Translations under genes and position numbers: made by a program | Part shown: piece after piece, positions 44,238 through 54,318 of the stretch | Layout: every line of letters begins with the position of its first letter | Position numbering within the stretch: position 1 is the stretch's first letter | Assembly: GCF_014207255.1 (NCBI RefSeq) | Contig: NZ_JACHCZ010000001.1 | Location: 1,603,378-1,667,377, forward strand | DNA from: Pseudomonas sp. JAI120 | GTDB taxonomy: Bacteria > Pseudomonadota > Gammaproteobacteria > Pseudomonadales > Pseudomonadaceae | Direction of reading: 5' to 3' | Length of the DNA stretch: 64,000 nt | The notes under the pieces: model-generated | The model's input: only the letters and a program-made list of their open reading frames with translations | Database searches by the model: none | What the model was told of the DNA's origin: nothing

Positions 44238-46040
44238 TCAACGTACTTGCTGCAAGTGCCCATAGAGTTTGGCGTAAAGACCGCCATCGGCGATCAATTG
44301 CTGATGATCGCCATCCTCGGCAATATGACCGCCGTCAAACACTAACACTCGATCAGCTTGTTTTACCGCCGACAGACGGTGGGCGATGATCAGTGTAGTA
44401 CGCCCACTGAGGAACCGTGCCAGCGCCTGGTGCAGGTTGTATTCGGTGGCGGCGTCCAGAGCGGAGGTGGCCTCGTCGAGTATCACCACCTTGGGTTCGG
44501 CCAGGACCATGCGCGCAATCGCCAGGCGCTGACGCTGGCCGCCGGAAAAGCGCACGCCGGAACGCCCCACCACACTGTCCAAGCCCTGGGGCAATGCCTT
44601 GACTGTAGCCTCCAGCTGGGCGATTTCCAGCGCCTGCCAGCAAGCCTGGTCACTGCGCTCACGGCCCATGGTCAGGTTGGCGCGCACGGTGTCGTTGAAC
44701 AGCGCCGGGTGTTGCAGCACCACCGCGACGTGCTCGCGAATGGTCTCCAGGCCAATCTCCTGCTGGGTGGCACCGCCAAAACGGATACTGCCCGCCTGCG
44801 GTGTGTAGAGCCCGAGCAACAGTTGCACCAGGGTGCTTTTGCCACCGCCGCTGGCGCCGACAATCGCCACCTTCTCACCGGGCGCGATGACCAGGTTCAA
44901 CTGGTCGAGTACCAGGTCTTCGCCGTAGCCGAAGTCCAGGCCGCGCACTTCGATGCCCACGGTTTCGCGCCCGGTGAACGGGTCTGCACCGCCGGCGTAC
45001 TGCGGCTCATCGGCGCGCGCCAGCAGCTCGTTGATCCGTGTCAGCGCCCCGCCCGCCGCGTAGTAGGCGTATTGCAGGTTCAGCAGTTGCTCCACCGGGC
45101 CGATCATGAACCACAGGTAACTGAACACCGCGAGCATCTGGCCGATGGACAGGTCGGAAAACAGCACGGTGAGCATCGCCGCCGCACGGAAGATGTCGAT
45201 ACCAAACTGGAACAACAGCCCGCTGGCGCGACTGGAAGCGTCGGTTTTCCATTGCGAATGAATGGCGTAGTCACGCACTTCCTGGGCTCGCTGGCCGAGG
45301 CGCCCGAGGAAAAAGCCCTGGCGGTTGCCGGCGCGCACTTCCTGGATGGCATCCAGGGTTTCGGTCAGGGCCTGGGTAAAGCGCGAGGTACTGTCGTTCT
45401 CCAGCTTCTTCAGATGCTTGACGCGCTTGCCCAACTGCACCGTGGCGTAGATCACCAACGGGTTGAACAGCAGGATCAGCAACGCGAGTTGCCAATGCAT
45501 CCACACCAGGATCGCCGAGGTGCCCACCAGGGTCAGCATGGCCACCAGGAAGCGGCTGAGGGTTTCGCCGACGAATTTGTCCAGCGTGTCCAGGTCGGTG
45601 ACCAGGTGGGTGGTGACCGTACCGCTGCCCAGGCTTTCGTATTCGCCGAGGGAGATGCGCTTGAGTCGCTCGATCAAACGCACGCGGATGCGATACACAA
45701 TGTCCTTGGCCAAACGCGCAAACAGTCGCGCCTGCACCACGTTAAACAGCAGTGCGCCACACCGCAGGGCCAGGGTGATCAGCAGCATCAGGCCGATATA
45801 ACCGGCGGCTTTCTGCCAGACCAGGGGCAATGCGTGATTCATTACCTTGAGCGCGGCATCGCCATGGCCCAGCAGCACTTCGTCCACCAGCAACGGCAAC
45901 AGCAAGGGGATCGGCACACTGCATAGCGTCGCCAGCACGGCGACGCCATTGGCGATCCACAGGGATTTCTTGTGACGCAGGGCCAGGCGGCGAATTTCCG
46001 CCCAGGTCAGTCGGTCGGTGCGTGGTGATTGGTCATGCAC
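44238..46040 (-). CDS. ABC exporter (permease-ATPase fusion)
   Basis: 600 residues: six membrane helices (about 1-320) then an ATPase with Walker A AIVGASGGGKSTLVQLLLGL, signature FSGGQRQRLAIARM and Walker B KVVILDEATSALD. It is a half-size exporter that works as a homodimer in the inner membrane; lipid A/MsbA-like or drug-type substrates are both possible. Its 5' end overlaps the DsbA-like gene by eight bases. Confidence 0.9.
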   Translation of the reverse strand: MHDQSPRTDRLTWAEIRRLALRHKKSLWIANGVAVLATLCSVPIPLLLPLLVDEVLLGHGDAALKVMNHALPLVWQKAAGYIGLMLLITLALRCGALLFNVVQARLFARLAKDIVYRIRVRLIERLKRISLGEYESLGSGTVTTHLVTDLDTLDKFVGETLSRFLVAMLTLVGTSAILVWMHWQLALLILLFNPLVIYATVQLGKRVKHLKKLENDSTSRFTQALTETLDAIQEVRAGNRQGFFLGRLGQRAQEVRDYAIHSQWKTDASSRASGLLFQFGIDIFRAAAMLTVLFSDLSIGQMLAVFSYLWFMIGPVEQLLNLQYAYYAAGGALTRINELLARADEPQYAGGADPFTGRETVGIEVRGLDFGYGEDLVLDQLNLVIAPGEKVAIVGASGGGKSTLVQLLLGLYTPQAGSIRFGGATQQEIGLETIREHVAVVLQHPALFNDTVRANLTMGRERSDQACWQALEIAQLEATVKALPQGLDSVVGRSGVRFSGGQRQRLAIARMVLAEPKVVILDEATSALDAATEYNLHQALARFLSGRTTLIIAHRLSAVKQADRVLVFDGGHIAEDGDHQQLIADGGLYAKLYGHLQQVR

Positions 46041-46668
46041 AGGTTGCTCGCTCCAGCCATCGACCCAACAACGGTGACAGCTCGGACAGCGGCTGATAGC
46101 CGTTAGTCAGCAACGCCAACTGGCCGTTACGCTCGGCGAGCAAGGTCGGAAAGCCAGCGATACCCAGGTCCTGGACCCAGGTGAAGTCAGCGGCCGTCGC
46201 GGCATGCTGCTCGGCACGGTCGAATTCGCCGGCAAACTCGATGCGCGGGATGCCCGCCTCCTCCGCCAACTCCACCAGCACGCTGGCGAGGGTTACGTCG
46301 CGGCCCTCGACATAAAACGCGCGCTGGATCAGGCCCAGCAGTTTCCACGCACAATCCGGCGCCAGGCTGCGCGCGGTGACAATGGCACGGCACGCAGGCT
46401 CGGTGTCGTAGACAAAACCGTCGGGCAACGCGCCGTCGCGCTTGAACGGCTGGCCGGTGGCGTCGGTGACCGCCTGCCAGTGCTCGACTATATAGCGCCG
46501 CGTGGTCGGTTCCAGTGCCGCGCCGCTGCCGGTGCGAAGGCCGCCCACCACCAGGTGCACGTCCACGCCGGCCGCCTGGGCCTGCTCAACCAGCGCCTGC
46601 GCCACCGGGGCAAACCCCCAGCACCAGGAACACATCGGATCCATTACATAGAGCAGGCGCGCGGACAT
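46033..46668 (-). CDS. FrnE-like DsbA-family protein
   Basis: 211 residues of thioredoxin fold with helical insertion, starting YVMDPMCSWCWGFAPVAQAL: CSWC is the active disulfide. No signal peptide, so it acts in the cytoplasm, unlike true DsbA. GIAGFPTLLAERNGQLALLT contains the cis-proline loop. It shares an operon with the ABC exporter and follows trhO by three bases. Confidence 0.88.
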   Translation of the reverse strand: MSARLLYVMDPMCSWCWGFAPVAQALVEQAQAAGVDVHLVVGGLRTGSGAALEPTTRRYIVEHWQAVTDATGQPFKRDGALPDGFVYDTEPACRAIVTARSLAPDCAWKLLGLIQRAFYVEGRDVTLASVLVELAEEAGIPRIEFAGEFDRAEQHAATAADFTWVQDLGIAGFPTLLAERNGQLALLTNGYQPLSELSPLLGRWLERATCA

Positions 46669-46671
46669 GGG

Positions 46672-47613
46672 TCAGGCCTCGGAAGGGGTTTGCTTATAGT
46701 TGAAGCCAATCGGGTGCGGCATATTGCGGGCCTTGGCCAGCTCAATCTGCTTTTGCCGGTCGATCGCGCTGCGGCGGGTTTTCTCTGGCAGCTTATCCCA
46801 GCAATGGGGGCAGCTGATGCCAGCTACATAGTGTTCGGATGCGCGGTCTTCGACGCTCACCGGTGTGCGGCAGGCATGACATTGATCGTAGTCGCCTTCG
46901 CTCAGGTCGTGGCGCACAGTGACGCGATTGTCGAACACAAAGCAGTCGCCCTGCCATTTGGTTTCTGCCTGCGGCACCTCTTCGAGGTACTTCAGGATCC
47001 CGCCCTTGAGGTGGTAGACCTCATCGAAACCTTCGCTGAGCATGTAGCTCGACGCCTTCTCGCAACGAATGCCACCGGTGCAGAACATGGCGACCTTCTT
47101 GTGCTTGGCCGGGTCGAAGTTGGCTTTGATATAGTCGGGAAATTCGCGAAAACTGGTGGTTTTCGGGTCGATTGCGCCTTCAAAGGTGCCGATCGACACT
47201 TCGTAGTCGTTGCGGGTGTCGATCAACAGCACTTCGGGGTCGCTGATCAGCGCATTCCAGTCCTGCGGGTCGACATAGGTGCCGACTTTCTTGTTCGGGT
47301 CGACGCCTTCGACGCCCAGGGTCACGATCTCTTTCTTGAGCTTGACCTTGGTGCGGTAGAACGGCTGCTCATCGCAGTACGACTCTTTGTGGTCGATGTC
47401 GTCCATGCGCGGGTCATTCTTCAGCCAGGCCATCAGGCCATCAATGCCTTCGCGACTGCCGGAAACGGTGCCGTTGATGCCTTCTTCGGCGATCAGCAAG
47501 GTGCCTTTGATGCCGTTGTCGACCATTGCCTGCAGCAATGGCTCGCGCAGGGCGACGTAATCTTCGAGGGTGACGAACTTATACAGTGCCGCCACGACAA
47601 TCGGTTGAGTCAT
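46672..47613 (-). CDS. trhO: tRNA uridine-34 hydroxylase TrhO
   Basis: 313 residues. An N-terminal acylphosphatase-like part ([20 protein letters not shown]) is followed by a rhodanese domain with active cysteine in [20 protein letters not shown] and a C-terminal zinc-like [12 protein letters not shown] region. TrhO uses oxygen to hydroxylate U34 of some tRNAs toward 5-carboxymethoxyuridine. Length and layout are complete. Confidence 0.93.
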   Translation of the reverse strand: MTQPIVVAALYKFVTLEDYVALREPLLQAMVDNGIKGTLLIAEEGINGTVSGSREGIDGLMAWLKNDPRMDDIDHKESYCDEQPFYRTKVKLKKEIVTLGVEGVDPNKKVGTYVDPQDWNALISDPEVLLIDTRNDYEVSIGTFEGAIDPKTTSFREFPDYIKANFDPAKHKKVAMFCTGGIRCEKASSYMLSEGFDEVYHLKGGILKYLEEVPQAETKWQGDCFVFDNRVTVRHDLSEGDYDQCHACRTPVSVEDRASEHYVAGISCPHCWDKLPEKTRRSAIDRQKQIELAKARNMPHPIGFNYKQTPSEA

Positions 47614-47660
47614 GGGTGTTCTCTCCAGGTGGCTACCCTCGTAAGGGGTGAACCGGATGC

Positions 47661-47690
47661 AAAAAAAACGCGCCGGCTAAGCGGCGCGTT
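47661..47690 (-). terminator. Intrinsic terminator after bolA
   Basis: ACGCGCCG and CGGCGCGT form an 8-bp stem (47668-47689) followed on the minus strand by eight T. It separates the bolA/DUF2059 pair from trhO. Confidence 0.9.
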
Positions 47691-47731
47691 GCGGATTCTA
47701 GCAAATGCAGGGTTTTAGAAACACCCGCGTA

Positions 47732-48028
47732 TCAGCTATGCCCGCCGGCGCAGGTCGGCGAGGCCGGGGCTGCGTCGATTTTGGCCCATTCATCGGGCGT
47801 GTAGGTATGCAGCGCCAGCGCATGAAATTCGCTCATCAGGTCACCCAGGGTGGCGTAGACCTTCTGGTGGCGCTTGACGCGGTTAAGCCCCTCGAACTGC
47901 TGGCTGACCAGCACGGCCTTGAAGTGGGTCTGCAGCCCACGGCTGTGCATATGGCTTTCATCCAGCACGCTCAAGTGGTCCGGGTCCAGGGCGGCGAGCG
48001 CCGTTTCGATACGCTGTTGCATGGTCAT
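47732..48028 (-). CDS. BolA-family protein
   Basis: 98 residues: LDPDHLSVLDESHMHS, then KAVLVSQQFEGLNRVKRHQK and LMSEFHALALHTYTPDEW. This is the BolA fold with the conserved histidine pair that binds a [2Fe-2S] cluster together with a monothiol glutaredoxin. It is transcribed after the DUF2059 gene, six bases apart. Confidence 0.92.
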   Translation of the reverse strand: MTMQQRIETALAALDPDHLSVLDESHMHSRGLQTHFKAVLVSQQFEGLNRVKRHQKVYATLGDLMSEFHALALHTYTPDEWAKIDAAPASPTCAGGHS

Positions 48029-48034
48029 TCCTGC

Positions 48035-48553
48035 TTACTTCTTCTTGGCCGGTGCAGCGGCTTTTGGCGTCAGCTCGTTGGTCATGTCTTCCAACAGTTT
48101 GTTCACCACCGGCACAGCACTTTCCAGCTTGGCCTGGGTCATCTGGGCCGATTGCTGGGTCAGCTGCGGCATTTTCTCCAGGACTTTCTTGCCCAGTGGC
48201 GACTGGTAGAAAGCAACCAGGTCCTTGAGCTCGGATTCACTGAAGTTGGTGGTGTAGAGCTTGACCATGTCCGGTTTCAGCTTCGGCCAGCCGATGGCCT
48301 GGTCCAGGGCGGCGTTGGCCTTGGCCTGGTAGCTGTCCAGTACGGACTGCTTGGCGGCAGGCGCCTTGGTCTGTTCGAAACGCTGGGCGAACATTTGCTG
48401 CACTTGCATGTACACCGGGGTACCCAGCTTGTCGGCATGGGCCAGGGTAAGGAAGGCTTCGGCACTGGCGTTGTGGCTGGCGGTATCGGCAAAAACCTGG
48501 CCGCTGGCGCAAACCAGAGCAACCGCGGTACAGATGGCACGAAGACGAGTCAT
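48035..48553 (-). CDS. Periplasmic DUF2059 protein
   Basis: 172 residues with a signal peptide (TRLRAICTAVALVCASGQVF, cleaved at ADTA). The DUF2059 region contains VKLYTTNFSESELKDLVAFY and QSPLGKKVLEKMPQLTQQSA; the tail is lysine-rich. A periplasmic role is likely; the function is not established. Next gene is bolA. Confidence 0.9.
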   Translation of the reverse strand: MTRLRAICTAVALVCASGQVFADTASHNASAEAFLTLAHADKLGTPVYMQVQQMFAQRFEQTKAPAAKQSVLDSYQAKANAALDQAIGWPKLKPDMVKLYTTNFSESELKDLVAFYQSPLGKKVLEKMPQLTQQSAQMTQAKLESAVPVVNKLLEDMTNELTPKAAAPAKKK

Positions 48554-48744
48554 CGAGTTTCCTTTCTAGCAGGCGAGGTAAGACCCCAAGGGCGCCCATT
48601 CTGCGCCTAAAAAACGCTGCGGCTCAACCCCGAGCCTTACCGGGCGCGGATTGCCGTGAATGAATCCGATGAAAAGTCTTTTAGGGAACCCCCCAGGCTG
48701 ATCAGGGCCTAAACTGCGCAAACGAACCTGAAGGAGTGTGCCCG

Positions 48745-50123
<1,379 letters not shown>

Positions 50124-50127
<4 letters not shown>

Positions 50128-51080
50128 GACGCCATGCGTAGCCGCCGGGCCTTGAGCCCGGCGAGCAACGACGGCGCCAGCGCGACCGCCGCCGACCCCA
50201 CGACCACCACCAACGCGCCGAAATAGCCCAAGGCATTGATCTCTTCGGCCTGCACATAGTGGGGCCACAACCACGCCGCCAACGCCACCGCGACAAAGGT
50301 CACCAACGGCGTCAGTGCCAGGGTTGCACTCACCCGCGAGGCTTCCCAGTGGGCCAGTGCTTCGGCAAATGCGCCATAGGCCACCAGTGTGTTCATGCAG
50401 CACGCGAGCAACAGCCAGCCTTGCAGCGGACTCAGGTCCAAAGCCTCCAGCGGATGCGCCCATGGCGTCAGCAACACGGCGCAAGACAGATAGATCACCA
50501 TCATCACTTGCAGCGAATTCCATACCGTCAGCAACTGCTTCTGGCCCAGGGCGTAGAACACCCAGATCGAAGTGGCGAGCAGGATCGTCAGCACGCCGGC
50601 GGTATAAGCGCCGAGGGACGTCAGCAACTCCTCCAGGCGTTGGTTGAAGAACAGACCGAAACCGACGATCAGCACCACCAGGCCCACGCTCTGCCCGACG
50701 CTGAAACGTTCCTTGAACACAAACACGCTGGCAATCATCAGGAAGATCGGCCCCATCTGCACCACCAGTTGCGCAGTACCGGGGCTGAGCACTTTCAGGC
50801 CCACCAGGTACAACACGTAGTTGCCCACAAGGCCGCACACCGCCATCGCCACCAGCCAGCCGCCCTTGGGGCCGAGCACTTTACGACTGGGCAGGCGCTT
50901 GGTCGCGGCGAGGTACACGAACAGGCAACTGCCGGCCACCACCATGCGAAACCAGGTGACGGTGATCGGGTCCATCACCTGCAAGACTTGCTTGAGTTTG
51001 ATCGGCAGAATGCCCCAGAGCAGCGCGGTCAGCAGGGTCAGGAAAAAACCGTAGACCCAGCGGCCGGAAGAGATGTGCAT
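50124..51080 (-). CDS. EamA-family (DMT) transporter
   Basis: The ATG at 51080 ([20 protein letters not shown]) gives 318 residues with ten predicted membrane helices in two EamA repeats ([40 protein letters not shown]). It exports metabolites such as amino acids in relatives. It converges with fumC, overlapping by four bases. Confidence 0.9.
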
Positions 51081-51163
51081 GAGCGCCCCAGAAAATGCCA
51101 GAGGTGGAGGAGCGGCCATTCTAGGGGCAAGTGGACGAATTGGGATATGGCGCTGCTTACCTA

Positions 51164-51187
51164 TGGGAGGGGGCACGTCCCCTCCCA
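51164..51187. repeat. Hairpin TGGGAGGGG / CCCCTCCCA (REP-like, possible terminator)
   Basis: A 9-bp perfect inverted repeat in the gap between the thiolase stop and the transporter start. It resembles short repeats common between genes in fluorescens-type Pseudomonas. Confidence 0.65.
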
Positions 51188-51195
51188 CATTTAAC

Positions 51196-52380
51196 TTAGC
51201 GCACGGCTTCGAACAGCCCCGTGGCGCCCATGCCGCCGCCCACGCACATGGTGACGATGCCATAACGCAAATTACGCCGCTGCAGCTCACGCACCAGATG
51301 CCCTACCTGGCGCGAGCCGGTCATGCCAAACGGGTGGCCGATGGAAATCGAGCCGCCGTTGACGTTGTACCTGGCGTTGTCGATTTCCAGGCGATTGCGC
51401 GCATACAGGCACTGCGAAGCAAATGCCTCGTTGAGTTCCCACAGGTCGATGTCCGCCACCTGCAAGCCCCGCGCCTTGAGCAGCTTGGGCACCGAGAACA
51501 CCGGGCCGATGCCCATCTCATCCGGCTCGCAACCGGCCACGGTGAAACCGCGGAAGAACGCCTTGGGCTTGAGCCCCAGCGCCAGGGCTTTCTCCAGGCT
51601 CATCACCAGCGTCATGGAGGCGCCGTCGGAGAGCTGCGACGAGTTACCCGCCGTCACCGAGCCGTCTTCGGCAAACACCGGCTTCAACCCAGACAGGCTG
51701 GCCAACGTGGTGTCCGGGCGATTGCAGTCATCGCGATCAACGACGCCGTCAAGGATTTGTACGGCGCCAGTGTGCTTGTCCTCGACCTTGTACTTGACCG
51801 CCATCGGCACGATTTCATCATCAAACAAGCCATCCGCCTGAGCCTGAGCCGTGCGCTGCTGGCTTTGCAGGGCATAAAGGTCCTGCTCTTCTCGGCTGAC
51901 GTTATAGCGGCGGGCGACGATTTCGGCGGTCTGGCCCATGGGGAAGTAGATGCCCGGCACCTGTTCCTTGAGCAATGGGTTGATCAGGTTATCGGTGTTG
52001 ACGCTTTTCATGGTCAGGCTGATGGACTCGACGCCGCCGGCAACGATGATCTCGCTGCAGCCCGACGCGATCTGGTTGGCCGCAATCGCAATCGCCTGCA
52101 AACCCGACGAGCAGAACCGGTTGAGGGTCATGCCCGCGGTGCCGGTACCCAATTGCGACAGCACTGCCACGTTGCGCCCGATGTTGTAGCCCTGGGCGCC
52201 TTCGTTGGAACCGGCACCGACGATGCAATCCTCGACACTGGCCGGGTCGATGCCGTTGCGGGTCAGCAGCGCGTTGACGCAATGGGCCGCCATGTCATCC
52301 GGGCGAGTCTGGTTGAACTTGCCGCGAAAGGATTTGGCCAGGCCGGTTCGCACGCTGTCGACGATCACTACTTCACGCAT
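51196..52380 (-). CDS. Acetyl-CoA C-acyltransferase (thiolase)
   Basis: 394 residues. NRFCSSGLQAIAIAANQIAS holds the acyl-accepting cysteine (about residue 91), NGGSISIGHPFGMTGSRQVG the catalytic histidine, and TMCVGGGMGATGLFE the second cysteine. Thiolases cleave 3-ketoacyl-CoA or condense acetyl-CoA. No FadB-like partner is adjacent. Its start is preceded by GAGGTAGCCC. Confidence 0.92.
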   Translation of the reverse strand: MREVVIVDSVRTGLAKSFRGKFNQTRPDDMAAHCVNALLTRNGIDPASVEDCIVGAGSNEGAQGYNIGRNVAVLSQLGTGTAGMTLNRFCSSGLQAIAIAANQIASGCSEIIVAGGVESISLTMKSVNTDNLINPLLKEQVPGIYFPMGQTAEIVARRYNVSREEQDLYALQSQQRTAQAQADGLFDDEIVPMAVKYKVEDKHTGAVQILDGVVDRDDCNRPDTTLASLSGLKPVFAEDGSVTAGNSSQLSDGASMTLVMSLEKALALGLKPKAFFRGFTVAGCEPDEMGIGPVFSVPKLLKARGLQVADIDLWELNEAFASQCLYARNRLEIDNARYNVNGGSISIGHPFGMTGSRQVGHLVRELQRRNLRYGIVTMCVGGGMGATGLFEAVR

Positions 52381-52492
52381 GGGCTACCTCGATCTTGTCG
52401 TTGTGGGGAGATGGATCGAGGATAGATCCAGGCCTGCCCCACCGCGACGATCATTCACCCGGCGTATACAAAAACATGGTGACGAACATAAA

Positions 52493-52630
52493 CCTGTGGC
52501 GAGCAGGCTTGCCCTGCGTTGGGGCGCGAAGCGGCCCTGCCCCAGGCGCCGCGTTCTTTCAGGCAGACCTTATTGGCTGGTTTTGGGGCCGCTTCGCAGC
52601 CCAACGCGGGGCAAGCCCGCTCGCCACAGA
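52493..52630. repeat. REPIN (paired inverted REP sequences)
   Basis: CTGTGGCGAGCAGGCTTGCC at the left pairs with GGCAAGCCCGCTCGCCACAG at the right; a second inverted pair (GCGAAGCGGCC and GGCCGCTTCGC) lies inside. The form is that of the REP/REPIN elements of fluorescens-group Pseudomonas, mobilised by a separate RAYT. Confidence 0.85.
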
Positions 52631-52662
52631 GGCCTGCATCCTGGACAACACCAGGCAAGTGA

Positions 52663-54177
52663 TTATTTCTTTTTCTTCTTGTCGTGCTTGTCAGCCTTGG
52701 CGAAGGCTTCCTCCAAGGCCAGGTTGATGGTGCGCAACACCTTGACCCGCGCCCAGCGTTTATCATTGGCTTCCACCAGCGTCCACGGCGAGACCTCGGT
52801 GCTGGTGCGGTCGACCATATCGCCCACAGCGGCGCGGTAGTCGTCCCATTTGTCGCGGTTGCGCCAGTCGTCTTCGGTGATCTTGAAGCGCTTGAAGGGA
52901 ATTTCCTCACGGGCCTGGAAACGTTCAAGTTGGGTCTGCTTGTCGATGGCCAGCCAGAACTTGACCACGATCACACCCGCGTCACGCAATTGCTCTTCAA
53001 AATCATTGATCTCGCCATAGGCGCGCATCCAGTCGGCCGGCGTGCAGAAGCCCTCGATGCGCTCCACCAGTACGCGGCCGTACCACGAGCGGTCGAACAC
53101 GGTGAATTTGCCCCGCGCCGGGATCTTCTGCCAGAACCGCCACAGGTACGGCTGGGCGCGCTCATCCTCGGTCGGCGCGGCAATCGGCACGATGTGGTAC
53201 TGGCGCGGGTCGAGCGCGGCCGCCACCCGCCGGATCGCCCCGCCCTTGCCGGCCGCATCGTTCCCTTCAAAGACCGTCACCAGCGCGTGCTTGCGCATGC
53301 GCTTGTCGCGCATCAGGCCAGAGAAGCGCGCCTGCTCGGTAATCAGTTGTTCTTCGTAGTCGTCCTTGTCCAGGCTCAGGGTCATGTCGAGGCTGTTGAG
53401 CAAGCTCATTTGGTCCACGGACGACGGCAACGGTGCCGGGTTCATGCCGCTGGCCTTGCCCTTGGGCAGCTTCAGGGCATTCTGCAGGCCTTCGAGCAGG
53501 ATCTTGCCCACCGTGAGGCTGCGGTAGTTGGCGTCGACGCCTTCGATCACATGCCAGGGTGCGTAATCGCGGCTGGTACGGCGCAGGATGCGCTCGCCGA
53601 AATGCACGAACTTGTCGTAGGTCTCGGACTGCTGCCAGTCCAGCGGGCTGATGCGCCAGCTGTGCAGCGGGTCGTCGGCCAGGGCCTTGAGCCGGGCCTT
53701 CATTTGCTTCTTGGACAGGTGGAACCAGAACTTGAAGATCAGCGCGCCTTCATCGCAGAACATCTTCTCCAGGCGCTCGGCACCGGCGATGGCCTGGTCG
53801 AGCCGCGCGTCCTTGATCTCGCCGTGGACCCGGCCCTGCAGCATCTGGCTGTACCAGTTGCCGAAAAAGATGCCCATGCGGCCTTTGGCAGGCAATTGGC
53901 GCCAATAGCGCCAGGCCGGTGGGCGCGCCAGTTCTTCGTCGGTCTGCTGGTCGAAGGTGCGCACCTCGATCAGGCGCGGGTCCATCCATTCATTCAGCAG
54001 TTTGACCGTCTCACCTTTACCGGCGCCTTCGATGCCATTGATCAGGATGATCACCGGGAAGCGCTTTTGCTGTTGCAGTTCGTACTGCACCTCCAGCAAG
54101 GCTTCGCGCAGGGCCGGCACTTCGGCGTCGTAGGTGTCTTTGTCGATGGCGTGACCGATTTCGGCAGATTCGAACAT
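52663..54177 (-). CDS. pap: Polyphosphate:AMP phosphotransferase
   Basis: The ATG at 54177 (MFESAEIGHAIDKDTYDAEV) gives 504 residues, the size of PAP. Two PPK2 domains stand in tandem: the first has GIEGAGKGETVKLL (about residue 43), the second GNDAAGKGGAIRRVAAALD. It phosphorylates AMP to ADP with polyphosphate. The lysine-rich end (DKHDKKKKK) is ordinary for the family. Confidence 0.93.
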   Translation of the reverse strand: MFESAEIGHAIDKDTYDAEVPALREALLEVQYELQQQKRFPVIILINGIEGAGKGETVKLLNEWMDPRLIEVRTFDQQTDEELARPPAWRYWRQLPAKGRMGIFFGNWYSQMLQGRVHGEIKDARLDQAIAGAERLEKMFCDEGALIFKFWFHLSKKQMKARLKALADDPLHSWRISPLDWQQSETYDKFVHFGERILRRTSRDYAPWHVIEGVDANYRSLTVGKILLEGLQNALKLPKGKASGMNPAPLPSSVDQMSLLNSLDMTLSLDKDDYEEQLITEQARFSGLMRDKRMRKHALVTVFEGNDAAGKGGAIRRVAAALDPRQYHIVPIAAPTEDERAQPYLWRFWQKIPARGKFTVFDRSWYGRVLVERIEGFCTPADWMRAYGEINDFEEQLRDAGVIVVKFWLAIDKQTQLERFQAREEIPFKRFKITEDDWRNRDKWDDYRAAVGDMVDRTSTEVSPWTLVEANDKRWARVKVLRTINLALEEAFAKADKHDKKKKK

Positions 54178-54318
54178 GGGCGGCTCCGTTCCAGAATTCA
54201 GCAAGACTAGCGGATTGGGCAGCGCGGCGTGCCAGGAAATTCCACTGCCGCTTGCCATGGATCAATGACGCGCCTGTTGATCGGCTAGAATGGCCGCCTT
54301 GCCTTTACCGAGCCGCCC

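Noticed and set aside
44358..45926. 522-codon plus-strand frame opposite the ABC exporter
   Set aside because: Glutamine/histidine-rich antisense reading of a GC-rich ATPase gene, a usual artefact.
46204..47718. 504-codon plus-strand frame opposite DsbA-like and trhO genes
   Set aside because: Long only because of GC-rich antisense codons; no domain recognised.
52684..54210. 508-codon plus-strand frame opposite pap
   Set aside because: Mirror of a full-length PPK2-type gene, which explains the sequence.
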